Of a stretch of 64,000 bases of DNA, positions 54,975 to 64,000 are shown piece after piece. Origin of the DNA: Pasteurellaceae bacterium (GTDB lineage Bacteria > Pseudomonadota > Gammaproteobacteria > Enterobacterales > Pasteurellaceae); the NCBI GenBank assembly GCA_030527795.1, contig JAUNAB010000010.1, positions 1-64,000 on the forward strand, written 5' to 3'. Below the pieces are notes generated by a model. The model did not search any database and was not told the DNA's origin. It saw nothing but the letters and a program-made list of their open reading frames with translations. A program made the translations under genes and the position numbers. Within the stretch, counting starts at the first letter, position 1, and every line of letters starts with the position of its first letter.

Positions 54975-54994
54975 TATAATGCAAACGTTTGCGT
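54975..54994 (+). promoter_or_regulatory. purT promoter -10 with abutting PurR box
   Basis: TATAAT (54975-54980) is directly followed by the palindrome GCAAACGTTTGC (54981-54992), matching the PurR operator core (ACGCAAACGTTTGCGT type). Purine repression of purT is expected. Confidence 0.9.
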
Positions 54995-55016
54995 ATTGGG
55001 TTCTAAAGGATAATTT

Positions 55017-56198
55017 ATGACAACAATTGGTACTGCATTAACGCCGAATGCGACAAAAGTAATGTTACTGGGTTCGGGCGAACTAGGTAAGGAAGTCGTG
55101 ATTGAGCTACAACGATTGGGGGTAGAAGTGATTGCGGTCGATCGTTACCCCAATGCTCCTGCAATGCAAGTAGCACACCGCTGTTATTGCATTTCAATGT
55201 TGGATGGTGAGGCGTTGAAGTCCATTGTAGAACAAGAGCAACCTGATTACATTGTGCCAGAAGTGGAAGCGATTGCCACGGCGACATTGCTTGAACTAGA
55301 GCAAGCAGGCTTCAATGTAGTGCCAACGGCAAAAGCGACACAATTAACGATGAACCGTGAAGGTATCCGCCGTTTAGCGGCAGAAGAATTAGGCTTACCT
55401 ACTTCCAATTACCAATTTGTTGATAATTTTGCCGATTTTGAGCGTGCCGTGCAGCAGATCGGTGTGCCTTGCGTTGTGAAACCGATAATGTCTTCATCAG
55501 GACACGGGCAATCAATATTGAAGTCCGTTTCGGATATGCAATCTGCTTGGGAGTATGCACAACAAGGCGGGCGAGCAGGGGCTGGGCATGTGATTGTGGA
55601 AGGTTTTGTGAAATTTGATTACGAAATTACCTTGCTTACCGTTCGCCATATTGGCGGCACGACGTTTTTAGCACCGATTGGGCATCGCCAACAAGATGGC
55701 GATTATCGTGAATCTTGGCAGCCACAGACGATGTCAGCCCTTGCCCTTGAAAAAGCTCAAGTTATTGCAGGGAAAATTACTAATGCATTAGGTGGACACG
55801 GTATTTTCGGGGTTGAAATGTTTGTGTGTGGTGATGAAGTGATTTTCAATGAAGTATCGCCACGTCCACACGATACAGGAATGGTGACATTGATTTCTCA
55901 AGATCTCTCTGAATTTGCATTGCACGCACGGGCTATTCTGGGACTGCCAATTCCTGAGATAGAATTAATTAGCCCTGCTGCATCAAAAGCCATTGTGGTG
56001 GAAGGCAAATCAAATAATGTGCGTTTTGCGAATTTAGACAAGGTGTTAGCTGAGCCACGAACTAACATTCGCTTATTTGGTAAAGGCGAAGTGAACGGAC
56101 ATCGTAGAATGGGCGTGATTTTAGCCCGTGATAGCTCGGTAGAACAAGCCTTGCAACGGGTCGAACGGGCGTATCAAAAATTGACGATTGAATTATAA
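55017..56198 (+). CDS. purT: Formate-dependent GAR transformylase PurT
   Basis: This 393-aa ATP-grasp enzyme (E. coli 392) makes formyl-GAR from formate, ATP and GAR in purine synthesis. It has [31 protein letters not shown] at the N-terminus, [16 protein letters not shown] (ATP-grasp loop), and [43 protein letters not shown] PurR box overlaps the promoter. Use of formate suits anaerobic growth. It stands alone, ending at a paired CCGCGG terminator. Confidence 0.98.
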   Translation: MTTIGTALTPNATKVMLLGSGELGKEVVIELQRLGVEVIAVDRYPNAPAMQVAHRCYCISMLDGEALKSIVEQEQPDYIVPEVEAIATATLLELEQAGFNVVPTAKATQLTMNREGIRRLAAEELGLPTSNYQFVDNFADFERAVQQIGVPCVVKPIMSSSGHGQSILKSVSDMQSAWEYAQQGGRAGAGHVIVEGFVKFDYEITLLTVRHIGGTTFLAPIGHRQQDGDYRESWQPQTMSALALEKAQVIAGKITNALGGHGIFGVEMFVCGDEVIFNEVSPRPHDTGMVTLISQDLSEFALHARAILGLPIPEIELISPAASKAIVVEGKSNNVRFANLDKVLAEPRTNIRLFGKGEVNGHRRMGVILARDSSVEQALQRVERAYQKLTIEL

Positions 56199-56206
56199 AA
56201 AATCCT

Positions 56207-56242
56207 AAAAAAACCGCGGACAAATTTGACCGCGGTTTTTTT
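56207..56242. repeat. Paired CCGCGG terminator with short core
   Basis: AAAAACCGCGG-AC and GACCGCGGTTTTTTT arms with only AAATTT between them. It gives a compact bidirectional terminator between purT and the convergent GT9 gene. Confidence 0.9.
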
Positions 56243-57260
56243 ATTGAAGTTTTATTAATAAGTCACTGAGTTGTAAGTTTATCCATTCAGTTAAGGGAAC
56301 AATATTAAATTGTTGGGTTAAATTAGAGTGTGTTGCTTCAATTGAACTAATCGCCATAATTGTGGGAGTATTATTGTGAGGAGAGGGCATCCACATTTTT
56401 ATATTATTATGACATAGACCATAAAATGCAATTAAGGGACGGGCATATGCACAAGCTAGATGAACATTTCCTGAATCTACAGAAATAACGAGATCACTAT
56501 TTTCTATAATTGATAAATACTGTTCTAGTGTTGTTTCAGGAGCTATTCGTATTGGTAAACGGCATAGAGGTTGTAATATATTCCAATATTCTTCCGCAGA
56601 AGCAGAGTTACCCATAATCAGATCTAGATATGGCGTAAATTGATCAGAAATGGAATTAAGTAAATTTGCTATTTCATTAGGTGGGACATAACGGAACGTT
56701 CCAATTGGAGAAATCAGTACCCGAATTTTATGTGGATACCAAATCTGATTTGCAAATGCAGATAAACTTGTATTTGGCGGTAAATAAAATACCGCATCCG
56801 TATTGAGATAAGAACCAATAATGGATTGTTTTAAATAATCACGAATATGAACGTCTGTTGACGGCGGGCAAAAACAGATATTTGCGGGAATATTGACTAA
56901 TTGCGGATTATAATGTTTTGGTATTGCAATAATTGGTGCATTCAACGCGAGATCGGAGACAAAAGTGGCGGGATAGAATGTTTCAAAGAAATCAATTACT
57001 AAATCCCAACGATTACGATGTGCAAGATACGTTTCAGGTGTATCTTCTAATAATTCATCAGCGACGCCAGAAAGTTGGATTACTGCACGATTACGCGCCG
57101 TGACAAAACAACCTGTACGAATATGGGGAAAGGCTTGTTTTAATTGACGTAAATGAGCGCAATGGGCGACAGCATCCCCAACCGCATCGCCGATTGGGCG
57201 AATAAGGACTGATTTAAGTTGATTAAAATCACAATGAAATTGATGATTTATTAAAGGCAT
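56241..57260 (-). CDS. Glycosyltransferase family 9 protein (heptosyltransferase-like)
   Basis: This 339-aa GT-B fold protein has VLIRPIGDAVGDAVAHCAHLRQLKQAFPHIRTGCFV at the N-terminus and the GT9 donor-site block LVISVDSGNVHLACAYARPLIAFYG in the C-terminal half. GT9 enzymes add heptose or other sugars to the LPS/LOS inner core. It is divergent from typical RfaF/WaaC, so the exact sugar is unsettled. It stands alone between two paired CCGCGG elements. With the broken GT25 gene it is the second LOS-type transferase in the window. Confidence 0.8.
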   Translation of the reverse strand: MPLINHQFHCDFNQLKSVLIRPIGDAVGDAVAHCAHLRQLKQAFPHIRTGCFVTARNRAVIQLSGVADELLEDTPETYLAHRNRWDLVIDFFETFYPATFVSDLALNAPIIAIPKHYNPQLVNIPANICFCPPSTDVHIRDYLKQSIIGSYLNTDAVFYLPPNTSLSAFANQIWYPHKIRVLISPIGTFRYVPPNEIANLLNSISDQFTPYLDLIMGNSASAEEYWNILQPLCRLPIRIAPETTLEQYLSIIENSDLVISVDSGNVHLACAYARPLIAFYGLCHNNIKMWMPSPHNNTPTIMAISSIEATHSNLTQQFNIVPLTEWINLQLSDLLIKLQ

Positions 57261-57411
57261 ATAATGGTTTTCTCCAATAGTTTTTCTTATTTTATTAGAT
57301 ATCTTAAAGATTAGACTAATTATCTCATAATTAGGGGTTGAAAGAAAATGTTGTGATATTTAGTAGATAAAGTATTTTAGAAGAAGTTTTCTGATTTAAA
57401 TTTTGGGGATT

Positions 57412-57453
57412 TACCGCGGTCAAAAAACGGTTGGATTTTTGACCGCGGTTTTT
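57412..57453. repeat. Paired ACCGCGGTC terminator element after secA
   Basis: TACCGCGGTC and GACCGCGGTTTTT arms around AAAAAACGGTTGGATTTTT; it ends the secM-secA transcript. Confidence 0.88.
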
Positions 57454-57455
57454 AG

Positions 57456-60146
57456 CTAGCTACGTGCGCGATTGCCGTGGCAATGTTTGTATTTTTTGCC
57501 AGACCCACAAGGGCAAGGTTCATTGCGTCCAATGTGGCGATCTTCACTATTGAGTGTGTTGTCGCTTTGTTCATTTGACAGGGTTTCTGCTTCAGGAAGA
57601 GGTTGTTCCGCCGTTTGTTGTGCTGCCTGTTGTTCTACTTCTTCAGGTAAGCGAACTTGCACGCGGCTTAGCAGACGAATCACTTGTAATTTTAAGTTCT
57701 CTAACATATTGGTGAACATTTCAAAGGATTCCGTTTTGAACTCTTGTTTTGGATCTTTTTGTGCATAGCTACGCAAATGAATACCTTGACGTAGATAATC
57801 CATTGCAGAAAGATGCTCTTTCCACATTTCATCAAGGGTTTGAAGCATTACACCTTTTTCAAATTGACGCATTGTTTCTGCCCCAGCAAGCTGTTCTTTT
57901 TCTGTGTAGGTTTGTTCTGCGATATTTAAAATGCGTTCACGCAGATTATCTTCGTGCAGACTTGCATCTTGTTCTAACCAGTCTTCAATCGGTAAATCCA
58001 AGGCGAAATCTTGACGTAATCGAGTTTCTAAGCCAGGGATATCCCATTGTTCTTCCAATGACTGTGGTGGGATATATTGATCGATCACGCGGTTAAAGAC
58101 ATCAGTGCGAATGGTATTGATAATGTCAGAAATATCATCATTATCGAGTAGCGTATTGCGTTGTTCATAAATTGCGTGGCGTTGATCATTGGCAACGTCA
58201 TCATATTGTAACAACTGTTTACGGCTATCAAAGTTATGTGCTTCAACTTTAGCTTGCGCAGAAGCAATCACTTTGGCGAGCAGTTTGGATTCCATTGCTT
58301 CGCCTGGCTGACTAAAGGCTTTACGCATCATATTTAATTTTCCTTCGTTGAGGTAAATGCGCATTAATGGATCATCAAGTGATAAATAAAAACGTGATGA
58401 ACCTGGATCCCCTTGACGACCAGAACGACCGCGGAGCTGATTATCAATACGGCGAGATTCGTGGCGTTCGGTGCCGATAATGTGTAAACCACCTGCTTTC
58501 ATCACTAAATCGTGGCGTTGCTGCCAAGCTGCTTTGATTTCATCAATTTGGGCTTGGGTTGGGTTTTCTAATTTCTCTACTTCGGTTTTCCAATTACCAC
58601 CCAACACAATATCGGTACCACGTCCTGCCATATTGGTAGCAATAGTTACCGCACCTGGATAGCCTGCATTGGCAATAATTTCCGCTTCTTGTGCGTGGAA
58701 TTTCGCATTTAATACGCTATGGGCAATGCCTGCTTGTTCAAGTGCGTGTGAAAGCATTTCAGATTTTTCAATTGATGACGTACCGACTAAAACAGGTTGT
58801 TGACGTGCGATACAATCTTTAATGTCTTCAATAATCGCATTAAATTTGTATTCTTCGTTTTCAAACATGACGTCAGTGCGGTCATCGCGTAACATTGGTC
58901 TATTGGTTGGGATAACGATAGTTTCTAAGCCATAAATTTGTTGGAATTCAAAGGCTTCGGTATCCGCTGTACCTGTCATTCCCGCTAATTTTTCATATAA
59001 ACGGAAATAGTTTTGATAGGTAATTGAAGCAACGGTTTGGTTTTCTCCTTGTATTTTTACTTTCTCTTTTGCTTCAACCGCTTGGTGTAAACCGTCTGAC
59101 CAACGCCGTCCAGCCATAGTACGACCAGTGTGTTCATCAACAATCACAATTTCGCCGTCTTTGACGATATAATCCACGTCTTTTTCAAACAATTTGTGAG
59201 CACGTAATGCGGCATTAATGTGATGTACCAAGCCTAAACGATGGGCAGAGTAGAGCGATTCACCTTCTTCTAATAACCCATTTTCAAGTAACCAGTTTTC
59301 ACATTTCTCTTGACCACGTTCAGTAAGATTCGCTTGTTTATTTTTGAGATCTAAACTGAAATCGCCTGTGCCTTGAAATTCTTCGCTGTCTTCTTTTTCT
59401 TGCTCAATTAAGGTCGGGATTAAACGGTCAATCGCCATATATAATTCCGAGCTATTTTCAGACGGTCCTGAAATAATTAGTGGCGTACGGGCTTCATCAA
59501 TTAAAATTGAGTCTACTTCATCCACTAAGGCGTAATGCAGTCCACGTTGAAAACGTTCTTCTTTGCTATGAGCTAAGTTATCACGGAGATAATCAAAGCC
59601 CAATTCGCTGTTTGTGGCATAAGTAATGTCTGCTTGATAAGCTGCACGTTTTAATTCTGGTGGCATACCAGGGATGTTCACGGCAACGCTCATTCCTAAA
59701 AATTCAAATAATGGACGATTGGTTTCGGCATCTCGGCGGGCTAAGTAATCATTCACGGTTACAACGTGAACCCCTTTGCCTGTTAACGCATTTAAATAAC
59801 AAGGGAGAGTTGCGGTTAAGGTTTTCCCTTCCCCTGTGCGCATTTCTGCGATACAGCGATTGGTTAGCACCATCCCGCCTATAAGTTGCACGTCAAAATG
59901 GCGTAAACCCAACACACGTTTGCTCGCTTCACGAACTGTGGCAAAGGCTTCAACGATTAAGTTCTCTAGCTTTTCACCATTTGCTAAACGTTGGCGAAAT
60001 TCCGCGGTTTTGCCTTGTAATTCGGCATCGCTAAGGGCTTCAAAATCGGGCTCTAATTGGTTGATTTTTTTAACAAGTTTATTTAATTTGCGTAGCACGC
60101 GTTCGTTACGGCTACCAAAGATTTTTTTTGCAATACTGCCTAACAT
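57456..60146 (-). CDS. secA: Protein translocase ATPase SecA
   Basis: The start at 60146 ([25 protein letters not shown]) matches the family; an upstream in-frame extension is rejected. The 896-aa motor pushes preproteins through SecYEG. Walker A is MRTGEGKT, with [19 protein letters not shown] (DEAD-like box and linker), [15 protein letters not shown] and [20 protein letters not shown]. The C-terminal zinc-binding SEC-C motif is [16 protein letters not shown]. It lies 88 bp downstream of secM, whose arrest would expose its ribosome site. Confidence 0.98.
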   Translation of the reverse strand: MLGSIAKKIFGSRNERVLRKLNKLVKKINQLEPDFEALSDAELQGKTAEFRQRLANGEKLENLIVEAFATVREASKRVLGLRHFDVQLIGGMVLTNRCIAEMRTGEGKTLTATLPCYLNALTGKGVHVVTVNDYLARRDAETNRPLFEFLGMSVAVNIPGMPPELKRAAYQADITYATNSELGFDYLRDNLAHSKEERFQRGLHYALVDEVDSILIDEARTPLIISGPSENSSELYMAIDRLIPTLIEQEKEDSEEFQGTGDFSLDLKNKQANLTERGQEKCENWLLENGLLEEGESLYSAHRLGLVHHINAALRAHKLFEKDVDYIVKDGEIVIVDEHTGRTMAGRRWSDGLHQAVEAKEKVKIQGENQTVASITYQNYFRLYEKLAGMTGTADTEAFEFQQIYGLETIVIPTNRPMLRDDRTDVMFENEEYKFNAIIEDIKDCIARQQPVLVGTSSIEKSEMLSHALEQAGIAHSVLNAKFHAQEAEIIANAGYPGAVTIATNMAGRGTDIVLGGNWKTEVEKLENPTQAQIDEIKAAWQQRHDLVMKAGGLHIIGTERHESRRIDNQLRGRSGRQGDPGSSRFYLSLDDPLMRIYLNEGKLNMMRKAFSQPGEAMESKLLAKVIASAQAKVEAHNFDSRKQLLQYDDVANDQRHAIYEQRNTLLDNDDISDIINTIRTDVFNRVIDQYIPPQSLEEQWDIPGLETRLRQDFALDLPIEDWLEQDASLHEDNLRERILNIAEQTYTEKEQLAGAETMRQFEKGVMLQTLDEMWKEHLSAMDYLRQGIHLRSYAQKDPKQEFKTESFEMFTNMLENLKLQVIRLLSRVQVRLPEEVEQQAAQQTAEQPLPEAETLSNEQSDNTLNSEDRHIGRNEPCPCGSGKKYKHCHGNRARS

Positions 60147-60233
60147 AATGATTTCTCTTAATAAATTTTGATAAAAAGGATCGTATGCCAAGTTTTATCT
60201 TAGCGTAAAACGATCGGAACGTCAGATGAAATA

Positions 60234-60545
60234 TTAGGCAAAAGGGCCCGCACGAATAGGGGCGTGTTGAAAGAAGGGCGATGACACCACAAATTGATTA
60301 AACCGCGGATCAAAATCCCGTTGTTTTTTGGTTATCGGTACAGCAATTTGTGGAACAATTAAAGACGCACGCGGATTTAAAGCAATCGCACTGCGAATTT
60401 GTTGCTGAATTTGTTGTGCGGAATTGGAAACATTGTTATCGGTGTCAGGATATTGCCAACCCTGAACATTAGGTAAGGCAAGCATCGCAATCATACTAAT
60501 CAGTAATTGCGACCAAAAATGCGGTTTGCCTTTCACTTTTTGCAT
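60234..60545 (-). CDS. secM: SecM, secretion monitor with C-terminal ribosome-arrest motif
   Basis: This 103-aa protein lies directly upstream of secA. It has a signal sequence (MQKVKGKPHFWSQLLISMIAMLALPNVQG) and ends in FVVSSPFFQHAPIRAGPFA. Aligned to the E. coli arrest motif (F-x4-W-I-x4-G-I-R-A-G-P), the Phe and IRAGP are kept, while Trp-Ile reads Pro-Phe and Gly reads Pro; only two residues follow the critical proline. It is shorter than E. coli SecM (170 aa), as reported for Pasteurellaceae homologues. Export of SecM should relieve arrest; slow export should prolong it and raise secA translation. Confidence 0.88.
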   Translation of the reverse strand: MQKVKGKPHFWSQLLISMIAMLALPNVQGWQYPDTDNNVSNSAQQIQQQIRSAIALNPRASLIVPQIAVPITKKQRDFDPRFNQFVVSSPFFQHAPIRAGPFA

Positions 60546-60578
60546 TGTTTCCTAGCGTTATAGATTAAAAATCGACAC

Positions 60579-60608
60579 CATTGTAGCGGAAATCCGTTAC
60601 AATGTCAT
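60579..60608. promoter_or_regulatory. secM-secA promoter within a 26-bp dyad
   Basis: On the minus strand ATGACA (60603-60608), a 17-bp spacer and TACAAT (60580-60585) form a good promoter about 28 nt upstream of secM. It lies in a dyad, CATTGTAGCGGA-AA-TCCGTTACAATG (60579-60604), with one mismatch; the other arm gives TACAAT on the plus strand, toward the dciA-like gene. Confidence 0.7.
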
Positions 60609-60640
60609 AAATATTAGGCTAATCGTTGAGAATTCAAGCA

Positions 60641-60967
60641 ATGAATGATGAAAAAATGGGGCAACGTTATAAAAAAATAGTGAATATTAAGGACGTGTTG
60701 CAAAAAAGTAGTTTGGGCAAAATTATGCAACGAGGGCTATTTTTAAACGATCTCAATCAGCAAATTCAGACAATTTTTCCAAACCAATTCAACGGGTTAT
60801 ATAAAATTGTGAATCTTGAACAGAATGAACTGCGGATTGATGTGGCGAATGGCACGGTACGCCAAGGATTTTTGTTACGCCAAAATGAACTGCTTGCCTT
60901 AGTTCAAACGCATTTTCCTGATATTTCACGCCTGGTATTTCGGGTTAATCCTGAGTTAAACCGCTAA
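60641..60967 (+). CDS. DciA-like protein (DUF721)
   Basis: The start is at ATG 60641. The 108-aa protein has SSLGKIMQRGLFLNDLNQQIQTIFPNQFNGLYKIVNLEQNELRIDVANGTVRQGFLLRQNELLALVQTHFPDISRLVFRVNPE, the DUF721 domain with its KH-like fold. DciA is the ancestral loader/operator of the replicative helicase DnaB in bacteria without phage-derived DnaC, which would fit a Pasteurellaceae lineage. It is short compared with full DciA. It is divergent from secM-secA, a common location for DUF721 genes in gammaproteobacteria. Confidence 0.8.
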   Translation: MNDEKMGQRYKKIVNIKDVLQKSSLGKIMQRGLFLNDLNQQIQTIFPNQFNGLYKIVNLEQNELRIDVANGTVRQGFLLRQNELLALVQTHFPDISRLVFRVNPELNR

Positions 60968-61005
60968 AACCGCGGTCAAAAAACGCGTGAAATTTTGACC
61001 GCGGT
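60966..61005. repeat. Paired ACCGCGGTC terminator element after the dciA-like gene
   Basis: AAAACCGCGGTC and GACCGCGGT arms around AAAAAACGCGTGAAATTTT; the final T-run is lost (GGTAATC). Confidence 0.85.
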
Positions 61006-61065
61006 AATCTGTGCTTTGGGCGAGAAAGTAGTTGGATCGATAAAAAAATTAATCAAATTAATGTG

Positions 61066-61109
61066 AAAACCGCGGATAAAATTTGGCTCAAATTATCCGC
61101 GGTTTTTTT
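61066..61109. repeat. Paired CCGCGGAT variant, terminator for leuD
   Basis: AAAACCGCGGATAA and TTATCCGCGGTTTTTTT arms around AATTTGGCTCAAA. Both arms carry the same GGTC to GGAT change, so base pairing is preserved by compensatory substitution. Confidence 0.88.
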
Positions 61110-61119
61110 ATGTTTGAAA

Positions 61120-61725
61120 TTAACGCAAGAAAGCAGGGATTTGGCTTTCGTAGGCAGCAATTTTGTCTTCGTGTTGTAAGGTTAACCCGATGTTATCTAA
61201 ACCATTTAACAAACAATGACGGCGGAAGCTATCAATATCAAATGAATAGGTTTTTCCGTTGGCACTGACGGTTTGGGCTTCCAAGTCAACGGTAATTTGT
61301 GCACCTTCATTGGCGATTACGAACTGAAATAATTCATCTACTTCTTGTTCACTTAAACGGATCGGCAACATTTGGTTGTTTAAGCTGTTACCATAGAAAA
61401 TATCCGCAAAACTTGGTGCGATAATCACACGAATACCGTAATCATCTAACGCCCAAGGGGCGTGCTCACGTGATGAACCACAACCAAAGTTCTCACGAGC
61501 CAGTAAAATGCTCGCCCCTTGGTAGCGTGGATAGTTGAGAACGAATTCAGGATTGGGTTGTTTGCCTTCATCATCAAGAAAACGCCATTCGTGGAATAAA
61601 TGAGCACCAAAACCCACGCGAGTAACTTTTTGTAAAAATTGTTTTGGAATAATCGCATCGGTATCCACATTGGACGCATCTAACGGCACGACTAAGCCTG
61701 TATGTTGTTTAAATTCTTTTGCCAT
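61120..61725 (-). CDS. leuD: Isopropylmalate isomerase small subunit LeuD
   Basis: This 201-aa protein (E. coli 201) is the swivelling small subunit of 3-isopropylmalate dehydratase in leucine synthesis. [24 protein letters not shown] and [34 protein letters not shown] bind substrate. It pairs with LeuC, encoded 11 bp upstream, and a paired CCGCGG terminator follows. Confidence 0.98.
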   Translation of the reverse strand: MAKEFKQHTGLVVPLDASNVDTDAIIPKQFLQKVTRVGFGAHLFHEWRFLDDEGKQPNPEFVLNYPRYQGASILLARENFGCGSSREHAPWALDDYGIRVIIAPSFADIFYGNSLNNQMLPIRLSEQEVDELFQFVIANEGAQITVDLEAQTVSANGKTYSFDIDSFRRHCLLNGLDNIGLTLQHEDKIAAYESQIPAFLR

Positions 61726-61736
61726 TATGTTGCTCC

Positions 61737-63146
61737 TTATAACAATTCCACATTGCGAATATCAACAAATTTACCAAACACCGCTGCGGCAGCTGCCATT
61801 GCGGGACTGACTAAATGTGTGCGTCCGCCACGGCCTTGACGTCCTTCAAAGTTGCGATTGCTAGTTGAGGCACAGCGTTCACCTGCTTCTAAGCGATCGT
61901 TATTCATTGCTAAACACATTGAGCAACCAGGTTGACGCCATTCAAAGCCTGCTTCGGTAAAGATTTTATCTAAACCTTCTTGCTCAGCTTGTTGTTTTAC
62001 CAAGCCCGAACCTGGCACGACTAAGGCTAATTTCACATTGCTCGCCACTTTACGTCCTTTGGCAACTGCTGCGGCAGCACGCAAATCTTCAATTCGAGAG
62101 TTAGTGCAAGAACCAATAAATACTTTATCTATTGCCACATCGGTTAATTTAATGCTATGGGGTAAATCCATATAAGCTAAGGCTTTTTCTGCAGATTGGC
62201 GTTCAATCGGATCAGACATTTCCGCTGGATTTGGAATGGCTTTTTCAATCCCGATAACTTGACCAGGGTTAGTTCCCCAAGTGACTTGCGGTTGAATGTC
62301 GCTCGCTTCTAAAGTAACAACCGTATCAAATTCGGCATCGTCATCGCTGTGCAAGGTTTTCCAATAAGCTACGGCATCATCCCAATCCTTGCCTTTGGGG
62401 GCGTTAGGGCGATCTTTTAAATAGGCAAATGTGGTCTCATCAGGTGCAATTAAGCCTGATTTTGCTCCTAGCTCGATCGCCATATTGCACACAGTCATCC
62501 GCCCTTCCATTGATAAATCCCGAATCGCTTCACCACAAAATTCAACAACGTGTCCCGTACCGCCTGCCATTGTGGTTTTTCCAATAATGGCTAAAACAAT
62601 ATCTTTGGCGGTGATGCCCTCGTTGACTTTACCGCGGACTTCAATTTTCATTTTTTTCGCACGGGCTTGCTTGATCGTTTGGGTTGCTAAAACGTGTTCT
62701 ACTTCCGATGTGCCAATCCCGAAAGCGAGTGCACCAAAAGCACCGTGTGTTGCAGTGTGTGAGTCACCACAAACAATGGTCATACCAGGTAAGGTTAAGC
62801 CTTGTTCAGGTCCCATTACATGCACGATACCTTGGTTAATGTGATTAATGTCATAAAGTTGTACGCCAAATTGATCGGTATTTTTGGCTAATTCCACCAT
62901 TTGGATACGTCCCATCTCGCCCGAACCACTTAAATCTCGGCTATCGGTTGGCACATTGTGATCCATTGTTGCCACTGTTTTGGTTGGTTGACGGACTTGT
63001 CGCCCCATTGAACGCAATCCATCAAATGCCTGTGGTGAAGTCACTTCGTGAACTAAATGGCGGTTAATATAAAGAAGCGGTGTTTCGCCCGCGGTTTCAT
63101 ACACAATATGTGCCTCAAAAAGTTTTTCGTAGAGTGTTTTTTTCAT
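61737..63146 (-). CDS. leuC: Isopropylmalate isomerase large subunit LeuC
   Basis: This 469-aa aconitase-superfamily subunit (E. coli 466) carries the [4Fe-4S] cluster. [39 protein letters not shown] and [12 protein letters not shown] give one cluster cysteine, and GCSMCLAMN gives the other two. It isomerises 2- to 3-isopropylmalate with LeuD. It lies 36 bp downstream of leuB, as in the standard leuABCD order. Confidence 0.98.
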   Translation of the reverse strand: MKKTLYEKLFEAHIVYETAGETPLLYINRHLVHEVTSPQAFDGLRSMGRQVRQPTKTVATMDHNVPTDSRDLSGSGEMGRIQMVELAKNTDQFGVQLYDINHINQGIVHVMGPEQGLTLPGMTIVCGDSHTATHGAFGALAFGIGTSEVEHVLATQTIKQARAKKMKIEVRGKVNEGITAKDIVLAIIGKTTMAGGTGHVVEFCGEAIRDLSMEGRMTVCNMAIELGAKSGLIAPDETTFAYLKDRPNAPKGKDWDDAVAYWKTLHSDDDAEFDTVVTLEASDIQPQVTWGTNPGQVIGIEKAIPNPAEMSDPIERQSAEKALAYMDLPHSIKLTDVAIDKVFIGSCTNSRIEDLRAAAAVAKGRKVASNVKLALVVPGSGLVKQQAEQEGLDKIFTEAGFEWRQPGCSMCLAMNNDRLEAGERCASTSNRNFEGRQGRGGRTHLVSPAMAAAAAVFGKFVDIRNVELL

Positions 63147-63182
63147 ATCGTATCTCGTTAGGTTATTGCGTGATAGGCAAGA

Positions 63183-64000
<818 letters not shown>

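Overview
This window is a Pasteurellaceae chromosome segment (Haemophilus/Avibacterium/Aggregatibacter-like; the genus cannot be fixed from sequence alone). The evidence is an AT-rich gammaproteobacterial gene set with family-typical details: hemCDXY divergent from cyaA, a Pasteurellaceae-style secM-secA pair, an orphan narP, and a Mu-like prophage of the type common in this family. Intergenic terminators are built from paired 'ACCGCGGTC' words, which look like a divergent dialect of the family's DNA-uptake sequence.

Region 1 (1-10.4 kb) is the early half of a Mu-like prophage. Leftward there is a repressor operon (c plus three cargo genes: a zinc-ribbon membrane protein, a 37-kDa nucleoid-associated protein and a 124-aa unknown). 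A two-site operator separates it from the rightward early operon: ner, small regulators, transposase A, ATPase B, a lipoprotein, gam, an ANR-like protein, unknowns, gemA and mor. A terminator follows mor. No lysis, head or tail genes follow; instead there is a broken glycosyltransferase-25 gene, so this is a truncated prophage in or beside an LPS gene.

Region 2 (10.8-29.3 kb) is ordinary chromosome: an XRE regulator with repeated operator words, corA with a long leader, yihI, a DUF2489 gene, hemN, an old-yellow-enzyme oxidoreductase, a subtype-B tannase, rpoH, rpiA, serA, a metallophosphoesterase, fxsA, groESL (sigma-32-like promoter), sprT, metK (met boxes), yagU and ilvC.

Region 3 (29.6-33.6 kb) is an L-idonate/gluconate locus (idnK, divergent idnD-idnO-idnT) with perfect CRP and GntR/IdnR-type sites. 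idnD carries a homopolymer frameshift and a nonsense codon, and idnT has a C-terminal frameshift, so the pathway is decaying.

Region 4 (33.7-64 kb) is housekeeping: infA, murI, recG-spoT-rpoZ-gmk, hemCDXY, cyaA, narP, tpx, dusA-clcA, mlaA-yfbU, a PRD-like gene, yqaB-yqaA, luxS, purT (PurR box), a GT9 glycosyltransferase, secM-secA, a DciA-like gene and leuBCD (leuB runs off the window). Several parts connect: cyaA makes the cAMP read by the CRP site at idn, rpoH would drive groESL, and SecM arrest would tune secA.

No tRNA, rRNA, CRISPR array or insertion sequence was recognised.
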